A DNA stretch of 64,000 bases, from contig QIKP01000011.1 of assembly GCA_003233055.1 (NCBI GenBank), forward strand, positions 1 to 64,000, given 5' to 3'. Below the pieces are notes generated by a model that was not told the origin of the DNA, ran no database searches, and saw only the letters and a program-made list of their open reading frames with translations. Shown here piece by piece: positions 42,883 to 51,986 of the stretch. The stretch's first letter is position 1. Each line of letters starts with the position of its first letter. This DNA comes from Planctomycetaceae bacterium (GTDB lineage Bacteria > Planctomycetota > Planctomycetia > Pirellulales > Lacipirellulaceae). A program made the translations under genes and the position numbers.

Positions 42883-42904
42883 CCGACGAGCTACGCCTCG
42901 TCGG
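42883..42904. repeat. 22-bp GACGAG palindrome, copy 1
   Basis: Arms CCGACGAG and CTCGTCGG flank CTACGC. It lies 40 bp after the WecG-like gene. The same sequence recurs at 44669, and in reverse orientation at 48820 and 58734. Confidence 0.85.
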
Positions 42905-42962
42905 AGGGCGCTCCCACTTGCAGCCTTTAAAAGATCACTAAAGGCTTGCTATACTCACTCGA

Positions 42963-44126
42963 ATGCAAAGCCCTTCGTTCGTAGTCCTGATGATCGATGG
43001 CTTCCGAGGCCGCGCTTTGGGAGCGTATGGCAATACCTGCTCCCCGACCCCCGCGCTCGACCGATTCGCGAGTGAGTCGCTCCTCTTCGACCGATGCCTC
43101 ACCGAGTCGACGCAACTCGAAGCGATTTACCGTTCGATTTGGACTGGCCAGCACGCGATGCCATCCGGCATGGCAAGCCAGCACGCCCCTCTTATCGAAC
43201 GCCTATCGGACGAAGGCTATTCGTGTCACCTGGTCACCGATGAGCAGGCCTTGATCACCAACCCGTTGGCGGAACGGTTTGACGAAAAGGTGTTGATCGA
43301 CACCGGGGCGACCGAATTCGCCGTCGACCTGGCCGATTCGAGCTTCGGAAAGATGTTCGCCGCGGTGGCCGAGGTGGCCGGCGAGTGGGCGTCGGAATAC
43401 GAACAACCTCGCTGCCTCTGGGCGCACCTACGCGGCTTTCATGCCCCCTGGGACGCCCCGATCGAATTGGCGGCCACGCTGCTGGAGGACGACGACCCCG
43501 AGCTGCTGCCCTCGGTTGCCGTGCCTCGGCAAATCGTTACCGATGCGGACGAATCGGCCGACGAAATTTTTCATGCCACCTGCCGGTACGCGGGTCAAGT
43601 CATCGCGCTCGACGAATGCTTCGGAGCCTTGCAGAAGTTGTTTGCGAATATTTTCCCCGACGAACCTCCGGTAGTGATACTCGCCGGTACACGCGGTTTT
43701 CCACTTGGCGAACATGGCGCGATCGGCGACGCTGGCGTGAGTCTCCCCTATGGTGAAGAGTTTCACGTCCCGCTGATCATCCATTCGCCCTACTTCGACC
43801 GCAGCCTGCAGCGGCATTGGCCTCTGGTGCAGATTTCTGATTTGTACGAGATGATTCTTCGTGCCGCTCAGGGCAACGACCCACTTCCTGTTGCCAGAAA
43901 AATCGCACGAGGCTCGACGGCGGCGGGGGACGTTTTCTTGCAGGACGACGAGTGGCACTTTGTCCGTCGCGCAGACGATACCCTCGCTCGCGAACTCTAC
44001 GTCAAACCGGACGACCTCTGGGAAGCCAACGATGTCGCCATACGCTGCCCCGAGATCGTCGAGGAGTGGCTCCGGCAATGTTCATCCGATCCGGGGCAAC
44101 TTCATCGCTCGACGCCACCCACTTAG
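42963..44126 (+). CDS. Sulfatase/alkaline-phosphatase-fold protein, catalytic residues lost
   Basis: 387 residues without signal peptide. The fold is recognisable from MIDGFRGRALGAYGNTCSPT at the N-terminus and from PLGEHGAIGDAG and FHVPLIIHSPYF near residue 240-280. In active sulfatases the segment after the first strand reads C/S-x-P-S-R; here the aligned stretch is TESTQLEAIYRSIWTG, with Leu at the formylglycine Cys and Tyr at the Arg. The later SDHG metal site reads AGTRG. It is therefore probably not an active sulfatase; a binding or structural role is an inference. It lies 119 bp downstream of the exopolysaccharide locus. Its 3' end overlaps the convergent DinB gene by 45 bp. Confidence 0.8.
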   Translation: MQSPSFVVLMIDGFRGRALGAYGNTCSPTPALDRFASESLLFDRCLTESTQLEAIYRSIWTGQHAMPSGMASQHAPLIERLSDEGYSCHLVTDEQALITNPLAERFDEKVLIDTGATEFAVDLADSSFGKMFAAVAEVAGEWASEYEQPRCLWAHLRGFHAPWDAPIELAATLLEDDDPELLPSVAVPRQIVTDADESADEIFHATCRYAGQVIALDECFGALQKLFANIFPDEPPVVILAGTRGFPLGEHGAIGDAGVSLPYGEEFHVPLIIHSPYFDRSLQRHWPLVQISDLYEMILRAAQGNDPLPVARKIARGSTAAGDVFLQDDEWHFVRRADDTLARELYVKPDDLWEANDVAIRCPEIVEEWLRQCSSDPGQLHRSTPPT

Positions 44127-44570
44127 TTGACCCAGGTGGAGAGCGAGGTGCGTCGTTGCGAGGAACGTGACGGCCGGGGCGACGGTCGCGAACTGCTTGC
44201 CCCAGGTCGGATGCTCCAGCGGTGCCGACCAGGCCCCGGACGAGGCATCGCCGAACGCGGCGACGGCGGAGGCGAACCCTTCGTCGAATCGGCCGACAAT
44301 GGCTTCCTTCGAGGCGTAGTCCGAGCGGGCTCCGGTCGGATGGGTCGTCTTGCCACAGGGGGCGTCCCAAGGATTGTCGAACGGCTTGCCAAGGAGCAGG
44401 CTCGCGATCACTTCGTTGTAAATCGAAACATGCCCCAGAAGCCATGCCGGGTGGTTGATCGTGGCGATCGGTTGCTCGGTGAACTGTTCGTCGGCCACAT
44501 CGGCGACGAGCCCCCGAAAAGTCTCCGCCCCCCAGCGGTAAGAAAAGAGCAGGTCATCAGGGGTGATCAT
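44082..44570 (-). CDS. DinB-family protein
   Basis: 162 residues from ATG 44570 (MITPDDLLFSYRWGAETFRG). It fits the DinB four-helix bundle with putative metal His in INHPAWLLGHVSIYN (about 39-53) and THLALHLGQLSGWRRA (about 138-153). Family members include thiol-dependent S-transferases and damage-induced proteins of unknown role. Its 3' end overlaps that of the convergent sulfatase-like gene by 45 bp. Confidence 0.85.
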   Translation of the reverse strand: MITPDDLLFSYRWGAETFRGLVADVADEQFTEQPIATINHPAWLLGHVSIYNEVIASLLLGKPFDNPWDAPCGKTTHPTGARSDYASKEAIVGRFDEGFASAVAAFGDASSGAWSAPLEHPTWGKQFATVAPAVTFLATTHLALHLGQLSGWRRAMKLPRIG

Positions 44571-44668
44571 CGGTTCTATCTCCGAATGGCAAGGCAAACG
44601 GTGCATTCTACCGGCTTGTCACGTTAGCGGCCAAGAGACCTTCCTCGGCCGTCGGCAGTGGTTGCTCG

Positions 44669-44690
44669 CCGACGAGCTACGCCTCGTCGG
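44669..44690. repeat. 22-bp GACGAG palindrome, copy 2
   Basis: Same arms and CTACGC loop as at 42883, in the intergenic stretch between DinB and the 1290-residue protein. Confidence 0.85.
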
Positions 44691-44703
44691 AGCCTTGTCC
44701 CCG

Positions 44704-44782
44704 ATGCGCTGAAGCTGACGCTGACGCCGCCGCGCTGACGCTGACACTGACGCTGACACTGACGCGCCGCCGCTGAAGCGGC
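44704..44782. repeat. Irregular CTGACG hexamer repeat with GCCGCT palindrome
   Basis: The stretch has repeated GCTGAC/ACTGAC units interrupted by a GCCGCC patch, then a GCCGCTGAAGCGGC palindrome at 44769-44782 (third copy of that palindrome type). It is non-coding and directly upstream of the large exported protein. Confidence 0.7.
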
Positions 44783-44929
44783 ATCGCCAACGGACAAGCA
44801 TCAATGGCTTGACCTAAATTGCCTATCCTTCCGGATTTGCTGGTTTCCGGTATGGCCTCGGCGATCACGAATCGGTAGAATTCGCCGCCAGTCTTGATAG
44901 CTTTTCCACTCCTCGGACAAGGACGTCCG

Positions 44930-47900
44930 GTGAAGTCTGACTTTCCATCCATTACCCGATCGCCCCAACTTTGGGCCGCGACGCTCCTAGCCTGTCTTCT
45001 CTTCGGAGGGCTCGCTGCGGCCGCTCCGGAGTCGATGCGGCTGCGCGTCGCTTGGGGGGGGGAAGCTCCCGGTCGCTGGGCCGGCCATGTTTCGCTTTCG
45101 GAGGGGGACCTCACCAGGCTGGAATTCTTGGGCCGCGAGCGAGACACCCCAGGCTCGATTTGGCTCGACCAGGGAGAAGTCCATTTCTCGCAGCCGAGTC
45201 CTCGATCCTTTGATGGCTTCGACATTACCGCCCGCGCGCCCCCCTCCGCTTTGCTTCGCGTCGAGTTCCGCCGCGCCGGAGATCCGTCGCCGGTCATTGT
45301 CGAGACCACGCTTGCCGACTTGATGACCCATCCGCTGCGCTCCTCGCTGGACGAACAAGGGAACCAATTGCTGGTCCATCGTGCGCAGGACGATGCGCTG
45401 CGACTCCAAGTAGCTCGCGATCATCTGATTTTCTCTCCCGGCGAGCCGTTCGCCTTTACTCTCCTGCCAGCGATCGCGGCACTCGAGCCGGGGGCGTCGT
45501 TCGACCTTGCCTTAGAACTGATAGAGGGTCGCGAAGGGACTTCGGTCTGGTCCAACACGGAGCGGGTGACGCTCTCCGCTCGCGGTTCTGCGGAGATTCC
45601 CCTAGAGATTCCGCTACCCGATCGCGAAGGCGTTTATACCGTACAGTTAATCGCGAGAACGCCTCCCGGCAATCGGGCCCGATTTTGGGAGGGGATCAAG
45701 GGAAGCGAACCACTCGCGAGCCGACGTTTTCAGGTGGTGGTACTCGGAAACGAGCCGCGTGCCAGCCGAGCGCTTCCCGACTGGCAAACGGTGCTGGAAA
45801 TCGACCCTGCCAATCCACACTGGCACACTCGGGTCCCTGAGTGGGTACGGCTCGATCCATGGTCAGGCGGCGGCAAAGGGCTGACCGGCAGCGCACCGGT
45901 GGCAACCACCGAGTGGCAAGGGAAGAGGCTGGCAAAATTGACCTCGAACGGAGACACCCCCCCTTCCTGGCATGCCTATCCGCTCCATGGAGCGAAGCCT
46001 GGCGTGCCCCATGTCGTGGAAATCGATCTTCCCAAGGGTGTCGAACAACAACTGGTCCTTCGTATTTTTGAGCCCGATGCGACCGGCAAGCTGGTTCCCA
46101 GCGGTCCAGGGCATGGCGCGGCAAGCCGCGCTCGGCATCTGCCTCTCAGCTCGTCCACGGACGACGAAACGATGGCCAAGTTTCGCACCCTTTTTTGGCC
46201 GAAGACCAGCGCGCCGGTGCTGGTGGTGCAGAACATCGACTCCTCCGCAGTTCTCTACGGTGCAATTCGGCTTCAGGTGGCGAGCGACGGGCCCTTACCG
46301 AGCCCTCTTTCCGATGCGACCAAAGAACGGGCGGTCGTCGCTTACTTTTCCTGGGAGGGGTTGGTCGATCGCATGGGAGCAAGTCGACTCGACGCGCACG
46401 ATCGACTAGCCACCGACGATCGGCTCACTTTTTTCCAAACAGCCAAGCGGCTTGCCGACTACTTGGAGATGTCGGGCTACAACGGCGCCGTGGTGAATGT
46501 CTTTGCCGATGGCGGAGCGGCCTGCCGGTGCGCCCCCTACCCTGTCACGCCAAGGCTCCATTCCTGCCGGCTCACCTCGGGTATGGACGACCTGCCTCGC
46601 GCGGATCCTTTGGAACTCCTCCTGCGCATCTTTGATCGGCGAGGGCTTCGGCTCACCCCGACACTCCGTTTTACGTCGTCTTTACCAGGCGTCGAAGAAA
46701 GCCTTCGCGAAGACCGACGCCCCGGCGAGGAGTCGCCTCTTTGGACCGATAGGGCTGGTCGGCCCCGTAGAAGCGTGGCACCTGACCGAGCAGCCGGCCC
46801 TCCCCACTACAAGATTTCGCACGAGAAAGTAAGGCAAGAGGTGCGGGCGCTGATCGACTCGGTCGTCGATCGCTACGGGTCGCATCGTGCGTTTGCAGGC
46901 CTCGGAATGGAACTCACCGCAGAGAGCTACCTGCCACTCCCTCCCTCGACTTATGGCTTATCGCGGACTCGGCTCGTGCAACTTGCGAAGGAGACCCGCA
47001 CCACGAAGGGCCAACTCGCGCGTTGGCTCCACAACCCACGCCTGGCCCTTCAGGACCCCGCCGTTCGTCGCCACTGGAATGCGCAAAGGGCGGTCCCTCT
47101 TACGGAATTCTTTCGCGCCGTCGCTACGGACCTGCGAAAAAAACGCCCCGACGCATCGCTGCTTCTCCTCACCGACGAATTGCTTGCAAGCCGGGAGTAC
47201 GATGCGGCGATCCAACCCCGGTTGGACCGTCGACTTCGGCCCGAAGAGATCTATCTCGAACGAGGAATCGCCGTCAAGGATTTACGTCGTTCGCCTGGCA
47301 TTCTGCTGCCGAACGTCCACCATTCGGTCGTAGCGACTCCCCTTGCGGATGCGGCGATTGCGATGGAACTCAACAAGTCGACGAGCCCCTCCTACGGTTC
47401 GAAAGAGGTTGATTCGGCTTCTTCGCTGTTGATCCAAACGCCCCAATGGTTGCCGCTGCCCGAGGTCGAGCCGGTTGCGGCGGAGTCGATACCACGGTTT
47501 TCACGGGTCTCGTTTAGTCCTGTTGGAGTCTCACGAAACGGGCCGTTGCTCGAAGCAATTCGCGACCACAAAGGGGGCCCCCTCGTGATGGGAGGGATTC
47601 TGGGGCCAAGCGATCGATCGGATTCGGATCGCCAGATACTCGAGCTCCTCCGTCGTCTCCCGGCAAGCGACGATCCGCAAAATGACAATCCACAAAGTAT
47701 CGACACGCTCTCTCAGCAGCCGGTGGTGACCCACGCCTATCGATCCGACGGCAAAACCTTTTGCATTGCCTTGAACCCCTCTCCGTGGCAAGTCGAAGCG
47801 AGCTTGACGATCGACGTAGCGGAACGCGTCGAGGGCCAGCTCTTTCGAGGCACCTCGGATTCCCCTCCATCGGCTCGCATGATCTACGCGCCGGGACAGC

Positions 47901-48802
47901 ATGCCTGGTTGGTGTCGCTTCCACCTTATGCCATCCAATTGCTAGAATTTTCTTCCGAAAAAGTCCGCCTCGCTGGTCTACGGATACAGTTATCCCCGGA
48001 GGTGGCCCAACAACTGGCGACGCGCTGCGACGAGCTGGAACGGCGCGACCTGAAACCGGACAAACTCCCCATCTACGACGAACTAGAGAATCCGTCGTTC
48101 GAAATCACCGGACCGGAGGGTCTCCCTGCGGGTTGGGTTTCCATGGCGGGTCGTGCTGAAGCGACGACGCCCAGCTACCAGGGAGAGAAGTCGCTAAGGC
48201 TCTTGGCCACGGGAGAGGCGGTCTCGATTGCCAGCCAGCCCTTTCCCGTTCCTCCCACGGGGCAAATCGCCCTCACGGTTTATGTTCGGGCAAGCGATTT
48301 GGGCGACGACGCAGAACTACGACTGATCCTGGAAGAGGTCGGCAGCAACAGGCAGCCTCGATTTATCTCGCTTTCCGCTGCCCGACTTCAGGGCGACCGA
48401 AAAGTCCGGGAATGGAATGGCTACCAGTTTGGCATCGAAGACTTGCCACTCGACTCGACCGCCCAGATGCGTGTCCGGTTTGAGTTGGTTGGCCATGGGG
48501 AAGTCAGGATCGATCAGGTCGAATTACACGAGTTGGTCTTCCCGCTCGATCTCTATCCGACCGAATCGCAGCAACAGGTCCTCGCTCTGGTGCAGCACAT
48601 GCAACAAGCCCGAACCGCGCTCGACGAACGACGGTTCAGCGATTGTGAAACGATGCTCGATTCGTACTGGTCCCGGTTTTTGCTGGCGTACCTTCCGGAG
48701 ATCGAGGAGGAGCCGGTCGCCCCGCCCTCCAAAGCGGACTCGCCGCCGGCAGCGAAGACGCCCAAACTGACCGATCGGGTGCGGGACTTGTTTCGGTTCT
48801 AA
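44930..48802 (+). CDS. Large exported protein, TIM-barrel-like with C-terminal carbohydrate-binding-like module
   Basis: About 1290 residues if GTG 44930 is the start, which gives a normal signal peptide (WAATLLACLLFGGLAAAAPE); TTG 44894 is the other option. Residues about 25-480 are beta-rich. The central part (about 480-800) holds YLEMSGYNGAVVNVFADGGA and LLRIFDRRGLRLTPTLRFTS, which resembles glycosyl-hydrolase-like (GH10-type) TIM barrels. Residues about 1060-1210 (NPSFEITGPEGLPAGWVSMA) look like a carbohydrate-binding beta-sandwich. A coiled C-terminus ends the chain. It would act outside the cytoplasmic membrane, possibly on polysaccharide. Catalytic Glu residues cannot be assigned by eye. 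Confidence 0.75.
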   Translation: MKSDFPSITRSPQLWAATLLACLLFGGLAAAAPESMRLRVAWGGEAPGRWAGHVSLSEGDLTRLEFLGRERDTPGSIWLDQGEVHFSQPSPRSFDGFDITARAPPSALLRVEFRRAGDPSPVIVETTLADLMTHPLRSSLDEQGNQLLVHRAQDDALRLQVARDHLIFSPGEPFAFTLLPAIAALEPGASFDLALELIEGREGTSVWSNTERVTLSARGSAEIPLEIPLPDREGVYTVQLIARTPPGNRARFWEGIKGSEPLASRRFQVVVLGNEPRASRALPDWQTVLEIDPANPHWHTRVPEWVRLDPWSGGGKGLTGSAPVATTEWQGKRLAKLTSNGDTPPSWHAYPLHGAKPGVPHVVEIDLPKGVEQQLVLRIFEPDATGKLVPSGPGHGAASRARHLPLSSSTDDETMAKFRTLFWPKTSAPVLVVQNIDSSAVLYGAIRLQVASDGPLPSPLSDATKERAVVAYFSWEGLVDRMGASRLDAHDRLATDDRLTFFQTAKRLADYLEMSGYNGAVVNVFADGGAACRCAPYPVTPRLHSCRLTSGMDDLPRADPLELLLRIFDRRGLRLTPTLRFTSSLPGVEESLREDRRPGEESPLWTDRAGRPRRSVAPDRAAGPPHYKISHEKVRQEVRALIDSVVDRYGSHRAFAGLGMELTAESYLPLPPSTYGLSRTRLVQLAKETRTTKGQLARWLHNPRLALQDPAVRRHWNAQRAVPLTEFFRAVATDLRKKRPDASLLLLTDELLASREYDAAIQPRLDRRLRPEEIYLERGIAVKDLRRSPGILLPNVHHSVVATPLADAAIAMELNKSTSPSYGSKEVDSASSLLIQTPQWLPLPEVEPVAAESIPRFSRVSFSPVGVSRNGPLLEAIRDHKGGPLVMGGILGPSDRSDSDRQILELLRRLPASDDPQNDNPQSIDTLSQQPVVTHAYRSDGKTFCIALNPSPWQVEASLTIDVAERVEGQLFRGTSDSPPSARMIYAPGQHAWLVSLPPYAIQLLEFSSEKVRLAGLRIQLSPEVAQQLATRCDELERRDLKPDKLPIYDELENPSFEITGPEGLPAGWVSMAGRAEATTPSYQGEKSLRLLATGEAVSIASQPFPVPPTGQIALTVYVRASDLGDDAELRLILEEVGSNRQPRFISLSAARLQGDRKVREWNGYQFGIEDLPLDSTAQMRVRFELVGHGEVRIDQVELHELVFPLDLYPTESQQQVLALVQHMQQARTALDERRFSDCETMLDSYWSRFLLAYLPEIEEEPVAPPSKADSPPAAKTPKLTDRVRDLFRF

Positions 48803-48819
48803 CGTTCGTCGCTGGCGTC

Positions 48820-48841
48820 CCGACGAGGCGTAGCTCGTCGG
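48820..48841. repeat. 22-bp GACGAG palindrome, copy 3 (reverse loop)
   Basis: Arms as at 42883 with loop GCGTAG, 18 bp after the stop of the large exported protein and between convergent genes (dus on the minus strand). Position suits a bidirectional terminator. Confidence 0.85.
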
Positions 48842-48867
48842 CTAGGGAATGGGGCGCATCCTCATTT

Positions 48868-49941
48868 TCAGTCGTGGCAAAGGACTTTTTTCCCGACCGG
48901 CTCTGGTTCGTCGACCAAGGGATGCACGCCAGGGTCGTCGGTCGCGTACCACCGCTGGAGGACTTCACGCCACGCACCAGGCTTTTTGACCGTGACAAAA
49001 TCTTGCCTCACGTCTTGGTGCCGAGGATGAAGCTGGGAGTACTTGATGGCGAATTTCCGCATCGTCGGAAGAGAGCGATCCGCACCGTAAAGTTCTTCCG
49101 CTAGTCGGTAATGCTCGGCGATGACATCCCGCTGCTCAAACAGACTCGGCGGGTCAGGGAGCGGCTTGCCTTGCGCCAGCGCACGGGCCTGGGCAAAAAC
49201 CCATGGGTTCCCAATCGCGCCGCGAGCAACGGTCACGCCGTCGACGCCCGTCTGAGCGAGCATGTCGAGACAGGCCTGGGCCGTGAAGAGGTCGCCGCTT
49301 CCGAGCACCACGCGATCGCCTGCATGGGCTTTGAGGGATCGCAAAAAATCCCATCGCGAAGGGCCGTCGTAACGCTGCAGGACGGTGCGCCCATGGACCG
49401 TGATCGCCGCGACGCCCCGTTCGTACGCGCCATCAAATATTTCGAAAAACTGGTCGTAGCTCTCGGGAGAGTCGTCCATGCCCCGACGCATTTTTACCGT
49501 CACCGGGATTTCGTCCGGCACCGCAGCCCGTACGCGTTCGATGATTTCGAGCGCAACGGCTGGTTGGCTTAAATGGAATCCACCACGACAGCGCCCCAGA
49601 ACTTTCCTCACCGGGCAACCAAAATTGATATCGATCACATCAAACCCGGCCGCCACCATCCGCGTCGCAGCGGGACCAAAATCCTCCGGGTTGGCTCCCA
49701 TGAGCTGCCCGCCCGTTGGATGTTCTTCCTCCGCAATATGCATGAAGTGACTTGTCCGTTGCCGATGCTTGAGGCTCACAATGAATTTGTCGAGCATCAC
49801 TTCACAAATCGTATACGGCGCACCAAGTCGCCTGGCGATGACCCGCATGGGCGAATCGCTGTACCCGCTCAGCGCCGCCTGCACGACCGGGAAGTCGAAC
49901 GCGAGAGGACCAATGCGAAGCGTGGGAAGTGAAGGGGGCAT
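48868..49941 (-). CDS. dus: tRNA-dihydrouridine synthase
   Basis: About 357 residues from ATG 49941; the frame is open to a TTG at 49977 inside queG. FMN-dependent TIM barrel: VQAALSGYSDSPMRVIARRL, then DVIDINFGCPVRKVLGRCRG (catalytic Cys region), ITVHGRTVLQRYDGPSRWDF and ARGAIGNPWVFAQARAL. It reduces uridine to dihydrouridine in tRNA. The start lies four bases after the queG stop, so the two tRNA-modification genes form an operon. Confidence 0.93.
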   Translation of the reverse strand: MPPSLPTLRIGPLAFDFPVVQAALSGYSDSPMRVIARRLGAPYTICEVMLDKFIVSLKHRQRTSHFMHIAEEEHPTGGQLMGANPEDFGPAATRMVAAGFDVIDINFGCPVRKVLGRCRGGFHLSQPAVALEIIERVRAAVPDEIPVTVKMRRGMDDSPESYDQFFEIFDGAYERGVAAITVHGRTVLQRYDGPSRWDFLRSLKAHAGDRVVLGSGDLFTAQACLDMLAQTGVDGVTVARGAIGNPWVFAQARALAQGKPLPDPPSLFEQRDVIAEHYRLAEELYGADRSLPTMRKFAIKYSQLHPRHQDVRQDFVTVKKPGAWREVLQRWYATDDPGVHPLVDEPEPVGKKVLCHD

Positions 49942-49945
49942 GGGG

Positions 49946-51133
49946 TTATTGTCGGGGAGCGCGCTCGGTTTGGTCAACGGTTAGAGCGGTCTGGATCTCC
50001 CCTCGCACGTCGGCCTCTTCCTCCCGCTCCAGTTGCTCCTGAAGTGCCGCCCGGGCCTGGCCGGTCGCGTCGTTTTCGAGCCGATCGTTACTCCGCAGGT
50101 AGCGACCCAGCGCCCAGGCACTGGCCCCGCGTACCAGCGGTTCGTCGTCGTTCAAGCCTAACACCAAGGCTGGCAACGCGGCCGGCGTCGGACGGTTGCC
50201 GAGCGCGATCGCCGCGTTCCGGAGCAGGCCCCGACGTTTCGGACGCCAAAGAGGGGTACGGCGGAAGCGAGCCCGGAACTCCTCGTCGGTGAGCGAGAAC
50301 AGGGCAGCCAGATCGAACGGGTTGGTGTCGGGCAGTGGCTGAAAACTAGCCTCGATCGAGGTCGGAGAACGGCGATTCCAGGGGCAGACTTCTTGGCACA
50401 AGTCGCAACCGAAGACCCAATCGCCCATGCCGACGCGAAGTTCAGGCGAGATCGCGTTCTTCTCTTCAATCGTGAGGTAACTGATGCACTTCGAGGCGTC
50501 CAGAACGTATGGCTGCGGAAAGGCATCGGTCGGACAAATATCGAGGCAAGCGGTGCAAGTGCCGCAATGGTCGGTAGCGAGGGGGGTGTCGTAGTGCAGT
50601 TCTATGTCGGTTAGAAGCGAGGCGAGGAAGAACCAACTTCCCTGCGATCGATTCAAGAGGAGCGTATGTTTGCCGATCCATCCAAGCCCGGCGAGTTGCG
50701 CGAATTCGCGCTCCATGAGCGGCGCGGTGTCGACCACGCCACGGACGCGCGCCTCGGGTGCTTGCTCGCGCAGTTCGTTGGCCAGACGCTTGAGCCGGGG
50801 GTGGATCAGGTCGTGGTAGTCGGCTTCGCCCCAAGCGTAACGCGACACGCGTCCCTGTCCTGGCTCCGTAGGCTGGGGGGACTTCGTGCGATAGTCGAGC
50901 GTGAGCATGACGATGCTACGCACGCCATCGAGCACGCTCGTCGGATCGGCATAGGCCTCCCGACGGTCCGCCAGATAGTGCATCCCGCCGGCGTAGCCCG
51001 AATCGAGCCAATCGGTCAGCCTCGGAGCCCCCGGGGGCGAGACAGCGGGGGAGATCCCGACGCTGGAAAAGCCTGCGCGAAGGGCTCGCTGTTTTAGCCA
51101 GGTGGTGATTTTCTCGGTGTTCACGAGGAACAT
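49946..51133 (-). CDS. queG: Epoxyqueuosine reductase
   Basis: 395 residues. An N-terminal cobalamin-binding domain (GFSSVGISPAVSPPGAPRLT, DYHDLIHPRLKRLANELREQ) precedes two 4Fe-4S motifs, CGTCTACLDICPTDAFPQP (about 192-210) and FGCDLCQEVCPWNRRS (about 245-260). A HEAT-like C-terminal part follows (LVLGLNDDEPLVRGASAWAL). It reduces epoxyqueuosine to queuosine at the wobble base of tRNA. First gene of the queG-dus operon. No other queuosine genes are in the window. Confidence 0.95.
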   Translation of the reverse strand: MFLVNTEKITTWLKQRALRAGFSSVGISPAVSPPGAPRLTDWLDSGYAGGMHYLADRREAYADPTSVLDGVRSIVMLTLDYRTKSPQPTEPGQGRVSRYAWGEADYHDLIHPRLKRLANELREQAPEARVRGVVDTAPLMEREFAQLAGLGWIGKHTLLLNRSQGSWFFLASLLTDIELHYDTPLATDHCGTCTACLDICPTDAFPQPYVLDASKCISYLTIEEKNAISPELRVGMGDWVFGCDLCQEVCPWNRRSPTSIEASFQPLPDTNPFDLAALFSLTDEEFRARFRRTPLWRPKRRGLLRNAAIALGNRPTPAALPALVLGLNDDEPLVRGASAWALGRYLRSNDRLENDATGQARAALQEQLEREEEADVRGEIQTALTVDQTERAPRQ

Positions 51134-51312
51134 TGTAGCCTCCCTCTCGAAGTTGCGGTGGTCGCCTCCTGGAGGTTGGTGCTGTTTTTCTGCTGATTAT
51201 CGGAGAGGTAGGGGTAAAAAGTTGCGGAGAGAGTGGATCGTGACTAGCGTGGAGTTAGGGCCTCCGTCGGCCTTTTGTCCAAAAATTGCCTCCTTTTTGC
51301 GAGACCCTTCCC

Positions 51313-51744
51313 ATGCGTCCCCAACCTGCTCTTTTCGCCCTGACGATTGCCTTGCTGGCCTCCCTGCTCAGCCCAAACGCCTCGAAAGCCTGCGATGGTG
51401 GCTTTGGCTACGGCTTCGGCATTGGCCAACTCTACAACTCGCTGGAGTACCGTGTTCCGTACTTCGCCGCCCACCCGCCCGTTTACTACAGTCATCCGGT
51501 ACCCAGGACCTACGGGCACTCGCCGTTTGCTTACCCTCCCCACTTCCGCACCCCGGAGCTGGCAAGCCCGATGCAGCCGGTGATGATCTCCAACCCTCAC
51601 GTCCGGAAGGCGATCAAGACGAAGAAGCGGGTCAAGCCAACCGAGCGAACGGTGTCGCATGGCAGTGCCTCGGAATCCGCAGGGCCGTTGGTGATCGTCA
51701 ATCCGTTTGTCGCTGAGACGAAGCTCGCAAGTGCTGCACGCTAG
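51313..51744 (+). CDS. Exported Tyr/Pro-rich protein of unknown function
   Basis: 143 residues from ATG 51313 (MRPQPALFALTIALLASLLS); a longer frame exists to 51286. Signal peptide with cleavage near SKA-CDGG. The mature protein is rich in Gly, Tyr, Pro and His (YNSLEYRVPYFAAHPPVYYS, then PRTYGHSPFAYP), followed by a Lys-rich patch. Such small Tyr/Pro-rich exported proteins are common in planctomycetes. A wall or envelope role is a guess. Confidence 0.65.
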   Translation: MRPQPALFALTIALLASLLSPNASKACDGGFGYGFGIGQLYNSLEYRVPYFAAHPPVYYSHPVPRTYGHSPFAYPPHFRTPELASPMQPVMISNPHVRKAIKTKKRVKPTERTVSHGSASESAGPLVIVNPFVAETKLASAAR

Positions 51745-51986
51745 CACCAAGGTCGTACAAAATCGGTCTGGACACGTTTCTCGCAATTCGCGACCCTCCC
51801 GTCGCGAGTAGGCATTGCTCCGCCTGCATGGCCTCGGACCGTTCGTGGCCATGCCAGGCATTAGGGTGACGGAACACCCTAGCGAGCAGCCTCTGGCATC
51901 GGCCCTATCCTCACTCATGGGGAGGGGGCGCACCTTTTCACCACGATTGCCTCTTCCAATGACCTTGGGAAGAAAGGACGCTCCCG

